This document shows positions 11,401 to 21,123 of a DNA stretch of 23,742 bases, in pieces; the first letter of the stretch is position 1, and each line of letters starts with the position of its first letter. A model generated the notes under the pieces. The model did not search any database. It was not told the DNA's origin and saw only the letters and a program-made list of their open reading frames with translations. The DNA comes from Saccoglossus kowalevskii (Eukaryota > Hemichordata > Enteropneusta > Harrimaniidae): contig NW_003133368.1 in assembly GCF_000003605.2 (NCBI RefSeq), positions 16,213 to 39,954 of the forward strand. Reading direction: 5' to 3'. A program made the translations under genes and the position numbers.

Positions 11401-14400
11401 CAACTAGGGCAAGTGACAGAACCTTTCACACAAATATGCTGCTTATATAATTAATGTCTATTTCATTAATTAGATAAGCAAAATATGCTGTATAATGAAG
11501 TCAGGAGCTACCCAGATTAGGTTGTGGTTTGTCATCAACTAATTGGTGTACTCATTGTATTTTCAGATAGATGAGGCAGATGAATTTATCTACTGTGGAA
11601 CCACCAGTGGTGACATACTGAAAGTCGGAGTAAACACGTGTATAATGGCAGAATATGGACCTGTCAAGGAGAAATTTAGTCTTGGTATTATGGCAATAGG
11701 TCTTCTCAAGTCTGAAGAAATTATTGTAGGTGCTGGTGATGGAACTGTTGCTCTTGTACGTAAGACACTCAAAAGAAAAAAGTGAGTGGTTTGAATTGTA
11801 CCTAATACTAGAAAGAAACAAATCTTATTTTTTCATTATTTCTGCAAAAAAATGTGTGACTTTTTTGTACTATTTAGTATGTGAAAAATATGATTACTGA
11901 AATGTTTTTGTATATTAAAATGCAGATGTGTGTGTATAACCCCCCCCCACACCCCCAATTTAAAGCAAGCTTAGTGTTGTAAAGAGGGTTTGTACTGAAT
12001 CAAGTGTACTGCTAATAATGTATTTCAAGTGTAATATTTGTTGTATGCATGTACTCAATGTGTATTTCCCAGATATACAATTGGAACATTAATATTGAGT
12101 ATAATCACAGCTTGCTGTGTGCAAACAAGAAATACATACCACAGGTTTCACTTTTGTTTTGTTGCACATAGTACCTCATGTAAATAAATGACATTGATTT
12201 GTCTGTGGATAAACTAAGTCATTTTTAATAATCAAGTATACAACAACTTGTGTCCTAGGATTAGTAAAGTGACTGGAGGAGTAACATCAATTGCTTTGAG
12301 AGGCTTAGGACATCAGGTAAGACATTTGTGTTCACTGAATTCATAACATTTAATTATCATCTTACAGTTGCATTTTATCTATATCAGCTATACTGAAAAT
12401 GTGAGTCTATGCAAAAGTGCAGAAATCATTTGTTTAACACTAGATGATCAAATATTCTTTTGTACAAGAACACAACCTGTTGCTGTATACAATACATGCG
12501 CCTCACAACTTTTATAAAAGAAGTTTATACAAAATCCATCTTAGGCTTTACTGGTAGCTACTAATTCTATTCAAGGTTTGGCGACCAATGTCATTTTCTT
12601 CATGGCATAGCAACATGCCATACATGCTTTTTCGAACTGTGAGACATCCACATTTTAAATCATCCTATTTTCTCATGAAATATTACCTTTTCACATGTAA
12701 TACACATGACACAAATTAACTCACACTCCACTTGAAATGGAAAGTGCCTTGTTATATCCATGAAAATACCATTTTATACAAACAATTGTTAAATAATCTA
12801 AAGATTGGATCATTATTAGCTATTTTGTATTAAAAATAAATATTTGTTTTTCAGTTTTTTGTTGGTACTAGCCTTGCAGAATTATACCAATGTAACCTGG
12901 GAGAATTCACATTTGACTTGGTCAAAACATGTCATTACTCTGATGTACTTGATGTTACATTCCCAGCGTAAGTATTACACTTCTATAGCACAAGTACAAA
13001 TGTATATTTTGTACATTGGTGCATAACTGTATATTTTTAGGATGATAAAACATTTAACACTGAACCCAATATTTATTTTCTGTAGATGTCTCCAAGTGTA
13101 CATTATCGCGTTTTCGGTGCTCTCAGAATATAAACCAATGAAACTACATCATCATGCTTTTTCTGCTATACATTTTTGTGATTAGACTTATGTAGTGATG
13201 GTTGTTTTCCCTTATCTTACATTACAGGGGAGCATCTCAGTTGTTTGCCACCTGTTCTAAAAATGATATTCGTATTTGGTCAACGACAACAGGAGCTGAA
13301 AGACTACGAATCACTGTCCCAAACTTGACATGTAATGGTATTGACATCATGGAAAATGGTAGTAGTATTGTTAGTGGTAAGTAACTCATGACATACATTA
13401 CAGAATGGCATGGGCAGGCAATGTGTTGAAGGACCATTGTCAGTCATTACACCATGTGTGTGTGTTCTTATGGGTCCTCTGCAATGTTCAGTTTGAATGT
13501 GCAGTGCACTGCATGATAAACTGTAACACTTCATGTGTGAGGGCAGTCTTCACTAAAATTCAGTCAGGGGCATACAGTAAACTATGTTTTCTGTATTAAA
13601 AGCTTTAGTGGCTATACCAGTGTTTTAAATTTCTGCTTGCCCACACTCCCAAGATGGTTAAATTTTCAGTCAGGCTGCTAAAAATCAAAACATACATGCT
13701 TGTTGGTCTGGTAATAACATTTTTATGATTTACTTCAATGAAATATTTGAAATGCAAGTTGAGTAAAATTATTGAATGAAGATGAACATCATAATGGAAA
13801 TTTAGTGGCTTACCAAAACACAAGACACATACACAGTACTGTTGGGCATAATGGGCAGCTCAGTCCCTTTAATCAGAAACATATGGGCTGAGAAAAGACA
13901 CCCATATGAAAAATGGTAAAACTACAAAGCAATAAATGGAAAGAGGTGCCCGACAGATACTTATACAACTAAAGTGTATTGTCATTAGTAAGTGATCCAG
14001 GGTGGGATGGTGGGTATCAAAAGTACAGCCTGAAAAACGCATGCACAGACGACATGCATACGTTAATAAACGAAAGATATGTCAACCTGTCACCTAGGGC
14101 TGTGAGGGCGCTATAACATGTAAGACAGCTTAGGACAATTAGGGTGCTGTCACAGAAAGGCCACTAAAGTCCTTTAACGCACAGTATTAAACATACATTA
14201 AATTATTGGTTGTATGTGTCAGTGGAAGGTTGAGTTTTTGTGGTGCTTATTTGGAATGGGAATTGAGGTATTTCAAAATAATTTTTAATGCATGGCTGTT
14301 AACTTTCTGGTAGAGCTGGTGAAATTTGAAAGTTGTCTCCCCAGATGATATATAATTTTGATAAATTCCACTTACTGTCAGTGGACTATACTTAAATATA

Positions 14401-16920
14401 CTAATAAGCAAAACTAGATTACAGTATACAGTAAACTGGTAAACTTTCACTGGTTTAAAAGAGTGTTTGTGAGAAGTAAATCTCTTGAACATTTTTTTTT
14501 TATTTTCCTGACTCGCAAACATTTTTACATTTAACAGTGCTTTATTTGATAATGCATTTGCTTTCATTTATAAACAAATTTCAAATTATTTCCAATGTGT
14601 TTTCTTTTTTAGCCTGGGATGATGGTAAAATCAGAGCTTTCTATCCTGAATCTGGAAAACTAATGTATGTGATCCATGATGCTCATAACAAAGGTGTCAC
14701 GGCTTTGGCTACTACTTCTGATTGCCGGCGTATAGTCAGTGGTGGCAGTGAAGGTCAACTACGTATCTGGGACATTCATGAAAAAGAACAGAAATTGGTG
14801 ACAGCAATGAAAGAACACAAGGGAAAAGTTGCATGTATAAGACTGCGCAAAACAGTTGCAGAATGTGTGAGTGCAAGTGAAGATGGCACATGTATTATCT
14901 GGGATTTGCAGTAAGTACAATCAATGTTCCTATTTACCAGAGGGTGGTCAGTTTTCAGTAGTCACATGAATAAAGAGGGAAGTATACAAAGGAATTCATA
15001 GCTGTATATATTTGCCAGTGAATAAAATAAAATAGATGTTGTCGTAATAGTACCATAAAGAAAGAGTTACATTTTTTAGCTTGTAAATGTCAATGTTGTT
15101 AATATAATAATTAGGTTTTTATTGAAATCATCAGATTATTATTTAATCATTTTTCCTCTGTTTTTACAGGAACTTTTTGCGTAAACAAGTCATCTTTGCA
15201 AACACATTGTTCAAGTGTGTGTGTTATCATCCTGAAGAATTCCAAATTGTCACCAGTGGGTCAGATCGAAAGGTTTGTTACTTGATAATCTAAACTCTTT
15301 AATTACACCATCTTTTCACAAAACTTAAGACTTATATTAGATTTTGGGCTAATTAAGGTAGCGGGACTATTATTTGCATACTTGTTGTCATCTTCTAATT
15401 GTGACTGAATGACTACAAATAGACCCGGGAAAGTATATATTTTTAGAATCGCCAGACTTCAAGCTTTTCACAAGTGTATTTTGCATGCCCGTATCTGCAT
15501 TCTACGACGCGTTACTCAATCAAAGGTGAAAAATTACTTTTTCTGTAAAAAAAATAATTACGCATTTATGCTGGCGGTAAGAAGTATTTTTTTCACTTTT
15601 CCTAGTTGTTCAATAGTCTGGTAAATTGAATGTGTCTGGTCAGTTTTATTCAAGCAACGCGTTTTAAAAAAATAGTGTGCTGAATTTCAATTACTGTTTT
15701 AGTCGCATTGCCCCCAACTCAAACCACAACTCGTTGGTAAATAATCGATGAAATAGTTTGTCTGGACACATTCAAGTTCCTCTCATTGTCACCTTAAAGC
15801 TGTGAAAATTTGGTGTTAATCCGATGACAATAAGTATACGTTATTTTTTGTTAAAGACCTTGTATTTTGAAAAACATAAACTCCTAGAAAACGTCCATGA
15901 AGTCACAGCAAAGATTTTCAAGCTTGTTTATCGGCACAATCAATTTGTTTTCCCATCAAGGTCTGTTTTAACATGTGTGGGGACATCCAAATGTGTAAGG
16001 CTATTGGAAACCAAAAAAATAAAGGAATGGGATAGCTATATTTGGATAAATTCGGCATATGAAAACACCAAAATCAATGATTTTTTTCAGTGGCTGTGTG
16101 ACCTTGTGTCTGACACATTCATATGCAAACGACTAATCTGTGAAACAAACAGGGGCGGAGACAAACCACTCAAATGTTTGGAAACACTCATTGTGTGTCA
16201 GATAACTACTGATAACACATCCTAACATTGCTTTGTCTTGAGTTTATCTTTGAAACTTGTAGGCACACAGATTAAACCTGTGTTGTTGATACTGAGGCTG
16301 CCTTGCTTTCCTTCAGAAAATCTACATTTTAACCAACTTACATGACATTCTATGTTATGTTGACTTTATCATATGAAAGTTTATAGTGCATTTCATCAAT
16401 TAATAAATAAATGTGAAAATCTAATTTTCAACACAAATAATAGTCTCGCTACCTTAAGGCTATACTTAGTTTGTTTCATTGCTCTCCTCCTTTAGATTGG
16501 TTACTGGGAAACATTTGATGGCTCTCAGATTCGTGAATTAGATGGTGCACAGTCAGGTGCAATTAATGGTATGGATATTTCAAGTAATGGCAAGAACTTT
16601 GTGACTGGAGGAGACGATAAAATCATTAAGGTAATGGATTATATTATTGAAATAAGGAGTAGTATGCTCACTATCATTCATGCTTGACAAAATAACCAAA
16701 TACTGATGCCCAACATCTTGGCAGTTATGTAAATCTGTATTGTTAACCAATGTTATAATTGTTATTTTCACAGCTTTGGGGGTACAATGAAGGCGCAGTT
16801 ACACATGTTGGTATGGGCCACAGTGGAAGCATCACCCGTGTTAAGATTTGTCCCTGTTTAAATTACATCGTGAGTGTTAGTGCTGATGGTGCAATTCTCA
16901 TCTGGAGATACCCTGACTAA
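5407..16920 (+). CDS. CFAP52: Cilia- and flagella-associated protein 52 (WDR16 family), 12 coding exons, complete
   Basis: CFAP52 is a WD40-repeat protein found inside ciliary doublet microtubules (a B-tubule inner protein) and needed for stable motile axonemes. I joined exons 5407-5470, 6787-6986, 8003-8268, 11286-11385, 11567-11781, 12259-12316, 12855-12967, 13228-13376, 14613-14910, 15170-15272, 16496-16630 and 16774-16920. All junctions are GT-AG and the frame stays open through 1848 bases, giving 615 residues, close to the usual length of about 620. WD-type strand ends are visible at W94, W138, W183, W356, W441, W485, W526, W569 and W611, as expected of a two-propeller protein. Family hallmarks include SGQVTHMGFK, DDGSVVVW, CYHPEEFQIVTSGSDRK and VSADGAILIW. 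The start is the first ATG of an exon whose short acidic N-terminus runs into the conserved IGFNG. Identity comes from recognising the family; exon ends are inferred from splice sites and frame. Confidence 0.96.
6354..6554. mobile_element. MITE with long inverted arms in CFAP52 intron 1
   Basis: 6354-6391 and the reverse complement of 6507-6554 share TAGAATACTTTATTTT and then GGAATTAATTTTTGCT, with a small indel. TAG flanks both ends (6351-6353 and 6555-6557), a possible 3-base target duplication, though TA is also possible. The 201-bp length and lack of coding fit a MITE. The interior repeats TTCACTGATTTTT and TTCGCTGGATTTTATTT motifs resemble those of the element at 21860-22070. Confidence 0.75.
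6787..6986 (+). CDS. CFAP52: CFAP52 coding exon 2 (residues 22-88)
   Basis: Acceptor TCATAG|GC, donor AAG|GTAAGA. Encodes the first blade of the N-terminal propeller, with GHTNDVSCLTVSKSGNYLAS and the family hallmark SGQVTHMGFK at its end. The exon ends between codons, so the next exon starts in frame with ADVIIWD. Confidence 0.95.
8003..8268 (+). CDS. CFAP52: CFAP52 coding exon 3 (residues 89-176 and two bases of 177)
   Basis: Acceptor GAAACAG|GCT, donor GGAAA|GTAAGT. Encodes WD blades ending at W94 and W138 (GSVVVWNI) and the conserved AICGSPAA. Asn177 is split across the following 3017-base intron, the largest of the gene, which hosts the DIRS-like retrotransposon and the N gap. Confidence 0.95.
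8473..8634 (+). repeat. Left inverted terminal repeat of the DIRS-like element
   Basis: Matches the reverse complement of 10522-10733 over most of its length: the outer block after CCATAGACTCTGG, the block around CCCCAAGATTCTCTTCCCTT, and the block through GCCATTAGGGCTGGATACTC. It lacks roughly 40 bases that the right copy has between the first two blocks. Confidence 0.85.
8821..8971. mobile_element. Small inverted-repeat insertion nested in the DIRS-like element
   Basis: 24-base terminal inverted repeats at 8821-8844 and 8947-8970 match at 23 of 24 positions, with weaker pairing further inward (TGATTGGCTA against TAGCTAATCA). The 9-base direct repeat CCAACATGC flanks it on both sides (8812-8820 and 8972-8980), which fits a target-site duplication. 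At about 151 bp with no coding capacity it is a MITE. A 9-base duplication is typical of Mutator-like transposases and an 8-base one of hAT; the sequence alone favours 9. Confidence 0.72.
9043..9558 (+). pseudogene. gag-like remnant of the DIRS-like element
   Basis: One frame runs through this stretch apart from a stop (TAA 9256-9258). The second half is strongly basic and rich in Lys, Arg, Gln, Pro and Ser (for example AAAKGKRRAPQAQK), as expected of a nucleic-acid-binding gag tail. No zinc knuckle is visible. The position before the reverse transcriptase supports the call more than the residues do. The nested insertion at 8821-8971 lies just upstream and probably disrupted its 5' part. Confidence 0.5.
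9522..9772 (+). pseudogene. Reverse transcriptase N-terminal remnant (DIRS type), truncated
   Basis: Residues such as GVDGLLKKGAIHRV, then after a frame change near 9720 GFYSNVFVVPKSTGGW, are the conserved entry to the DIRS reverse transcriptase fingers. Everything after GGW is gone, including the catalytic aspartates of the palm and all of RNase H. The fragment is joined to recombinase sequence within about 16 bases. Confidence 0.78.
9788..10457 (+). pseudogene. Tyrosine recombinase of the DIRS-like element, inactivated
   Basis: Starts at VLSALCRPPFEPL and shows the first catalytic arginine box as SGRRRSEL (9884-9907). There is an in-frame TGA at 9977-9979 and then frame changes. The HxxR box reads HEVC (10267-10278), so its arginine is replaced by cysteine, as a CGT to TGT change would give. 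The C-terminal box with the nucleophilic tyrosine (ENIFINYYLRD, 10347-10379) is in another frame from the preceding FW. The reading ends at TGA 10455-10457. DIRS recombinases insert the circular DNA copy without making target duplications. This copy is dead by several independent lesions. Confidence 0.82.
10522..10733 (-). repeat. Right inverted terminal repeat of the DIRS-like element
   Basis: Inverted copy of the left repeat, but with about 40 extra bases near 10640-10680. The outer end reads CCAGAGTTCTATGAT and runs straight into the N gap. DIRS elements are known for terminal repeats that are not identical, so the difference may be original or a deletion on the left. Confidence 0.82.
10734..11063. 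other. Assembly gap (330 N)
   Basis: A run of 330 N inside CFAP52 intron 3, directly after the right terminal repeat of the DIRS-like element. Open frames across it are meaningless. The exon 3 to exon 4 phase fits without it, so no CFAP52 exon is needed there. Confidence 1.
11286..11385 (+). CDS. CFAP52: CFAP52 coding exon 4 (residues 177-210)
   Basis: Acceptor CTTCTCAG|TGG, donor GAG|GTAAGA. Encodes the blade ending at W183 and the conserved MGQLKRIVKCIE segment. The phase agrees with exon 3 across the intron, so no coding sequence need be hidden in the N gap. Confidence 0.94.
11567..11781 (+). CDS. CFAP52: CFAP52 coding exon 5 (residues 211-281 and two bases of 282)
   Basis: Acceptor TTTTCAG|ATA, donor AAAAAA|GTGAGT. 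Encodes IDEADEFIYCGTTSGDILKV and KEKFSLGIMAIG, both in conserved family positions. Reading past the donor meets a stop at once (AAG TGA), which supports splicing here. Lys282 is completed by the first base of exon 6. Confidence 0.94.
12259..12316 (+). CDS. CFAP52: CFAP52 coding exon 6 (residues 282-301)
   Basis: A 58-base exon between acceptor TGTCCTAG|GA and donor CAG|GTAAGA. It encodes ISKVTGGVTSIALRGLGHQ, which matches the family's conserved GGxTSIxLRGxGHQ stretch. It joins exons 5 and 7 in frame. Confidence 0.93.
12855..12967 (+). CDS. CFAP52: CFAP52 coding exon 7 (residues 302-338 and two bases of 339)
   Basis: Acceptor TTTTTCAG|TTT, donor CAGC|GTAAGT. Encodes FFVGTSLAELYQC and KTCHYSDVLDVTFP, around the start of the second propeller. 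The frame is kept from exon 6 and into exon 8. Confidence 0.93.
13228..13376 (+). CDS. CFAP52: CFAP52 coding exon 8 (residues 339-388 and one base of 389)
   Basis: Acceptor CATTACAG|GGG, donor AGTG|GTAAGT. Encodes QLFATCSKNDIRIW (W356) and the conserved RITVPNLTCNGID. Ala389 is split and completed by exon 9 (A|WDDGKIRAF). Confidence 0.95.
13377..14612 (+). other. CFAP52 intron 8, no gene recognised
   Basis: AT-rich with a somewhat more GC-balanced patch near 14040-14170. I see no exon with splice sites and no clear inverted or tandem repeat. Intron 7 and introns 4 to 6 likewise hold nothing I can name beyond a C run at 11940-11948. Confidence 0.5.
14613..14910 (+). CDS. CFAP52: CFAP52 coding exon 9 (residues 389-487 and two bases of 488)
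   Basis: The longest exon: acceptor TTTTTTAG|CC, donor TTGCA|GTAAGT. Encodes WDDGKIRAF, the conserved GVTALATTSDCRRIVSGG, and blades ending at W441 and W485 (CIIWDLQ). Among the strongest family-level matches in the window. Confidence 0.96.
15170..15272 (+). CDS. CFAP52: CFAP52 coding exon 10 (residues 488-522)
   Basis: Acceptor TTTTTACAG|GAAC, donor AAG|GTTTGT (a weaker donor than the others). Encodes ANTLFKCVCYHPEEFQIVTS, a near-invariant family segment. It ends in phase 0 before a 1223-base intron. Confidence 0.95.
15273..16495 (+). other. CFAP52 intron 10, with an unexplained 133-codon open frame
   Basis: A plus-strand frame from 15824 to 16225 is long for such AT-rich DNA. Its product is Lys/Phe/Ile-rich with no motif I recognise, and there is no splice join to CFAP52. 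It may be a remnant of an inserted element or chance. Confidence 0.35.
16496..16630 (+). CDS. CFAP52: CFAP52 coding exon 11 (residues 523-567)
   Basis: Acceptor CCTCCTTTAG|ATT, donor AAG|GTAATG. Encodes IGYWETFDGSQIRELDGA and INGMDISSNGKNFVTGGDDK, a full WD blade with W526. Phase 0 at both ends. Confidence 0.95.
16774..16920 (+). CDS. CFAP52: CFAP52 coding exon 12 and stop (residues 568-615)
   Basis: Acceptor TTTTCACAG|CTT, ending at TAA 16918-16920. Encodes LWGYNEGAVTHVGMGHSGSI and the closing blade VSVSADGAILIWRYPD. The C-terminus has the usual short ending of the family, so the gene is complete. Confidence 0.96.
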   Translation, partial: LWGYNEGAVTHVGMGHSGSITRVKICPCLNYIVSVSADGAILIWRYPD

Positions 16921-17705
16921 TATGCGCAACATTAAGTATCATCATTCATGTGATTTTTTTTTGACAAGAGACATGAGAAAATTATGCTGTATAAAAGAAA
17001 TAACTTTGCTAGCACATGACCACCATCCATCAATTCAATCTAATTTCCCTATTATTTAGTTGCATTCAGAATCCCTGTGAAATGTGTCCTAAAATGTTAA
17101 TTGTAGACAAGAATCTTACAAGTAACAATTATGCTTCTCTTTCATTGTAACAGCAAACAACAAGCATGTGAGACTGTGACCACCTTAGGTTGTTGGTCAT
17201 GTGCTAAATCTTTTCCCGACCATGCCTGAAACCCCAAACTGACTGCAAGCCATAACTTACTTTTCAAAGAATCTGGCAAATAATGTGGGCTATATGTTTA
17301 TTGGCAAGAAGGGGAAAAAGGGGTTGACATTATATATATTGTTTTTTTGTTATTCAGAGAGCAGATTCAGACAAATGTATCTTACTAAACATTTAAACGA
17401 AACCCATCTTTTGTATATAAGTATTGGTATTAATATCAACTTCACTGCAGTTTTGGAATTTTGTAAATTAGTAAATTGCTGCTTTTTATTACTTTTGCTA
17501 TGATTTTAAAATTCCTAAGTGCATGCACATTTAAAATGACAAAAATTGTGTATGGCAAACAAAATCATATTTAATGTTGCCTGCTGTAAAATCAAAGTGA
17601 TTCTCATACAGTTGGTTCTTTCATATATACTTAAAATATCTGTGTAATTATTTTTTTGTATCTAGTGTTTAGTGTGTTCAATAAAGTAAAGAGTTTAAAT
17701 ATTAT
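16921..17705 (+). other. CFAP52: CFAP52 3'UTR with polyadenylation signal
   Basis: No further coding similarity follows the stop. A canonical AATAAA stands at 17680-17685, followed by a T-rich stretch, which suggests cleavage near 17700 and a 3'UTR of roughly 780 bases. The end is inferred from the signal only. Confidence 0.55.
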
Positions 17706-17911
17706 ACTTTTATATAGTTTCATTGTTTTCATATACCTCAATACACAAAATAGAAACTGTTGCTGTACTATACTGTCATAATGTCAATATAGAGTGCAAT
17801 TTATAGGAACGATGTATTAAGAATTAAGTTTGTTGTATATTTTCTTGTGGGGAAAGAGCATTGCCTACCATAGAATGAGTGGACAGATGTGCAACAAAAT
17901 GGTTAAATTTT

Positions 17912-18740
17912 AGCTCCGCTGTCGAAGAAGGCGAACGGAGCTTATAGTATTACTGATTGTTCGTTGTCGCCGTCGTCAAATTTACATTTTCAACTTCTTT
18001 TTAAAAACCACAAACTGTATAGCTGTGGAACTTTCTAGGAAGGTACCTTGGGTGGTTCTCTCTCAGATTTGTTCATTTCGTGTGGATATGATCCATTGTC
18101 TTATTTATAGCGAATATTTTTGTCATGTTTGGTTAAAATGCTATTTTCGACTTCTTCTTGAAAACCGCTAGCCCAAATGCTTTGATACTTGGTATGTAGG
18201 TACCTTGGTTGGTCCTCTCTCAGATTTGTTCATTTTGTGATGATATCTTCAATTCTCTAATTTTGATGAATATTTTTGTCATTTTTGGTAAAAAGTGATA
18301 TTTTCGACTTCTTGTTAAAAACCGCAAGTGCGATTGTTTAGATATTACATGTACATATGTAAGTACTAGTACTACATGTGGACCTCTCTCAGATTTGTTT
18401 ATTTCATGATATCTTTAATTCTCTAATTTTCATAAATATGTTTGTCATTTTTGGTAAAAAGTGATATTTTCGACTTCTTGTTAAAAACAGCAAGTCTAAT
18501 TGCTTTGATATTATATATATTACATAGGTACTACAGGTAGACCTCTCTAAGATTTGTTCATTTCGAGATGATTTTGTTCTTCAATTATCTAATTTTAATG
18601 AATATTGTTGATAAAAAGTTATATTTTCAAATCTTTGTTGAAAACAGCAAGTCTGATTGCTTTAATACTATACATGTTGTTCATTTTGTGATGATATCTT
18701 CAGTTCTTTAATTGAAATGTGCATTGATAACAGTGGAGCT
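17912..18740. repeat. Hairpin-headed block with about four copies of a 157-169-bp unit
   Basis: The block opens with a small hairpin (GCTCCG 17913-17918 paired with CGGAGC 17936-17941). The motif CTCTCTCAGATTT then recurs at 18058, 18215 and 18384 and, with one change, at 18543, each followed by similar TTTTCGACTTCTTGTTAAAAAC segments. A partial fifth copy begins near 18670, and GGAGCT at 18735-18740 echoes the start in inverted form. Copies differ by many substitutions, so the array is old. It looks like a dispersed repeat family rather than a gene. Confidence 0.75.
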
Positions 18741-19192
18741 ATCTCAGCCGACAGGCTGCTAGTTTCTCATAGGTCTATTTTCTATAAAAAAAAAAAAGCC
18801 CTTGAAAATTATAAATATGCAACTTGTAGCCGAGATGTTTCAGTGCAACACCCACATATCTGGTCATGATTATCTGCCTTCACGTGAGTTAGAAGATACT
18901 GACGCTAGACATCCAATTCTTGATGCATGCATGCTATATTGCTATATATATGCCATGCTTCATACATTGTTGGATACATGCATAACTATACAGGCACTTA
19001 ATGCAGGAACTAGAATATTGTATCAAAACTTATGTTCATGTAGTTTTTCATCACATATCCCTCTATATACATGTATATCCAGCATGCCTGTCAGTTACGA
19101 CAAAACAACTCAGCGAGAATTAACAAGCATTCAATGCATTTTGATTGGTCACAAGAGGAGCTCAACCTTTCACCAGAATCCATTAACCAAGT

Positions 19193-19365
19193 CCCCCCCC
19201 CCCCCAAGTCGCATTCATCAGTCAATGTATCTCAGCCAGTGGAATTGGCCATTGAGTCTGTGGCACACTCATCCAGTGTAGGGGTCGACCCTTTTGATGT
19301 GCAGCCTAAGGTAGGATTTGAACTTGGGTCTACCGGCCATGAATCTGATGCAACAGCCAATTTGT
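19193..19365 (-). repeat. Possible tRNA-derived SINE, minus strand
   Basis: On the minus strand, AAGTTCAAATCC (19314-19325) resembles the RNA polymerase III B box GGTTCAAATCC. About 34 bases before it, TGGCTGTTGCATC (19347-19359) loosely fits an A box. This spacing suits a tRNA-like head. The body would run towards a 13-base C run at 19193-19205. No tRNA cloverleaf or terminal tail is clear. Confidence 0.33.
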
Positions 19366-20260
19366 TTATATTTGACATTATTTCATAAATGACAGCAGAG
19401 AAGGCATACGCAACTCAAGCAATATTTGTTAGATGAAACATTCTGATGACTATTATTCATTTCATGGTTACAGATGAATAATATATCAAAGTTTCAAAAA
19501 ACAGAATTATGCCATACACATTTGATGATCAATTATGATGAAGAAAGTGTATTTCAATGCTTTACTCCCTTCAAACAAAATAACATTTGACAGTGAACTA
19601 TAAAGAAAGAAATTCAAGTTCAAAATCAAATCTTTTGATTTTTGCAGCAGCTAGATGTTCCCTCCACATCTTTCACGCAACACGCCAGAGTGAATGAACA
19701 AACACTTATTACAATCACCTGCTACCATTTTCTATATAGGTTCTATAGCTTTGTCACCATTTTATTTACCTAAGGCAAAGCACAAATCATTCCCCAAATT
19801 GGTAATCAATCATAGGACCTTCTATTCAGTTAGTGTGTGTTCTTACATACATGGTAAACCAAACCAAATTAACCATAGAAACAATGAGGTAGAAACCTTG
19901 ACAATGATGATTGTCATTAAATGACACACACAGACAATAAACTACTCTTCAATTTGCATACTGTGGTTGAAAGTTACTACAATATAACAAAGACAGTATA
20001 TCACTGAGAGGTCAAGTACACTATGTTCTAATAACGTGTTGTTATTATATATTTATATATCATAAAATAGATGTTTCGGTTGACCATATTTATCAGTCTT
20101 TTCAAACAAGCACTAGTAGTTAACAATTCTATATTAGAGAAGGACCCCCTATTTTAATGGGTTCCATTTATAATGAAGACACACAGGATTTACTACATGG
20201 AAATGCTAACACAATCCCCAGTAAAATTTCATAATAATATACTAGTACATAAATATTAAC

Positions 20261-20392
20261 CTGTTGGAACCATGGAAGGTACAAACGGAAGGAGCCACGA
20301 TGCCTCTGAGGTGGCCACTTAAGCTTCTTAATAGGCTTATTTTCTTTTGATTCAACCCAAGTTAATCCTGATGAGGACATTGTCTCGCTCAT
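20261..20392 (-). CDS. Candidate first coding exon of an unidentified minus-strand gene
   Basis: The minus-strand frame starting at ATG 20392 (or 20380) encodes 44 residues beginning MSETMSSSGLTWVESKENK, with a basic, proline-containing middle (KKLKWPPQRHRGSF) and ending LPWFQQ. It then meets CAG|GTTAAT, a plausible donor. Local base composition is less AT-biased than around it, which suggests coding. I do not recognise the family. Reading past the donor gives low-complexity hydrophobic residues to a stop at 20168, which argues for splicing. No convincing second exon was found between 17700 and 20260. It could be a small gene, a 5' exon with distant partners, or chance. Confidence 0.38.
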
Positions 20393-21123
20393 CTTTGATG
20401 TCCATGATAGTTTGCGATTGTTTACACAAGTAAAGAGTGAGCAGAATATGACATAACCGTGCCGATTTTTAAATGTGACCATAAAATGTATGCGAATTAT
20501 GAAACTACGGTCATCATACATGCGCACTCGGTTTGCTTAGGTGTGAAAGGTACGTATTTCACAACCGGAAATTCAACAGATGAACGTTTGACTTCACAGA
20601 TTTCACATGTTTTAATTATTAGTAACTGTAACAAAAACAGGGTTTCGAGTGTCTACAACAAAAATTCCTAAGGACTCCTAAAAAATATTATCACAGAGAA
20701 AGTGTCTCGGCATGCCCTTCTTTCGATACTATCTTTTCTGGTGGTGTTCGCCGATGCCCGGTTGGTCGAAAATGTCAATAGTTTTGGGCGTCAAACCCAC
20801 GCAATGACAATGGTACCATTGAATAATGCAATTGTTATTGTCACAGGCAATCATTGATTACGTCTAATCAACATTACAAATACAAAAAGATTCACGATAG
20901 TTCATCAGTTCTTCAATCGATGTTATATCTGCCAATTTTTCATTAAAGTTCGCCAAAATCTCCGGAAACAACAGCATTCAAACTAGACAGCATTTTCAGT
21001 ATTGTACATGCGAGGTTCGTCTATCGCTTCCGAACATACTTCGAATATTACCGAATGCTTGAGATTAGCGTAACCCATTGTACCATAGACCCTCAACCTG
21101 TTGTGTTAAAAGCTAACGAGAAC

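Noticed and set aside
18802-19281. 159-codon plus-strand frame
   Set aside because: Low-complexity Cys/His/Ile-rich reading that runs through the C run and the SINE-like region in another frame; no coding signature.
19310-19365. A functional tRNA gene on the minus strand
   Set aside because: Only loose A and B boxes; acceptor, anticodon and D stems do not pair into a cloverleaf.
19071-19388. 105-codon plus-strand frame with a Ser/Val/Pro-rich product
   Set aside because: It overlaps the tRNA-like B box in reverse and is more simply explained as repeat sequence.
19648-19700. Possible short exon after TTTTTGCAG on the plus strand
   Set aside because: The acceptor looks fair, but the peptide is not recognised, no partner exon is found, and CFAP52 already ends at 16920.
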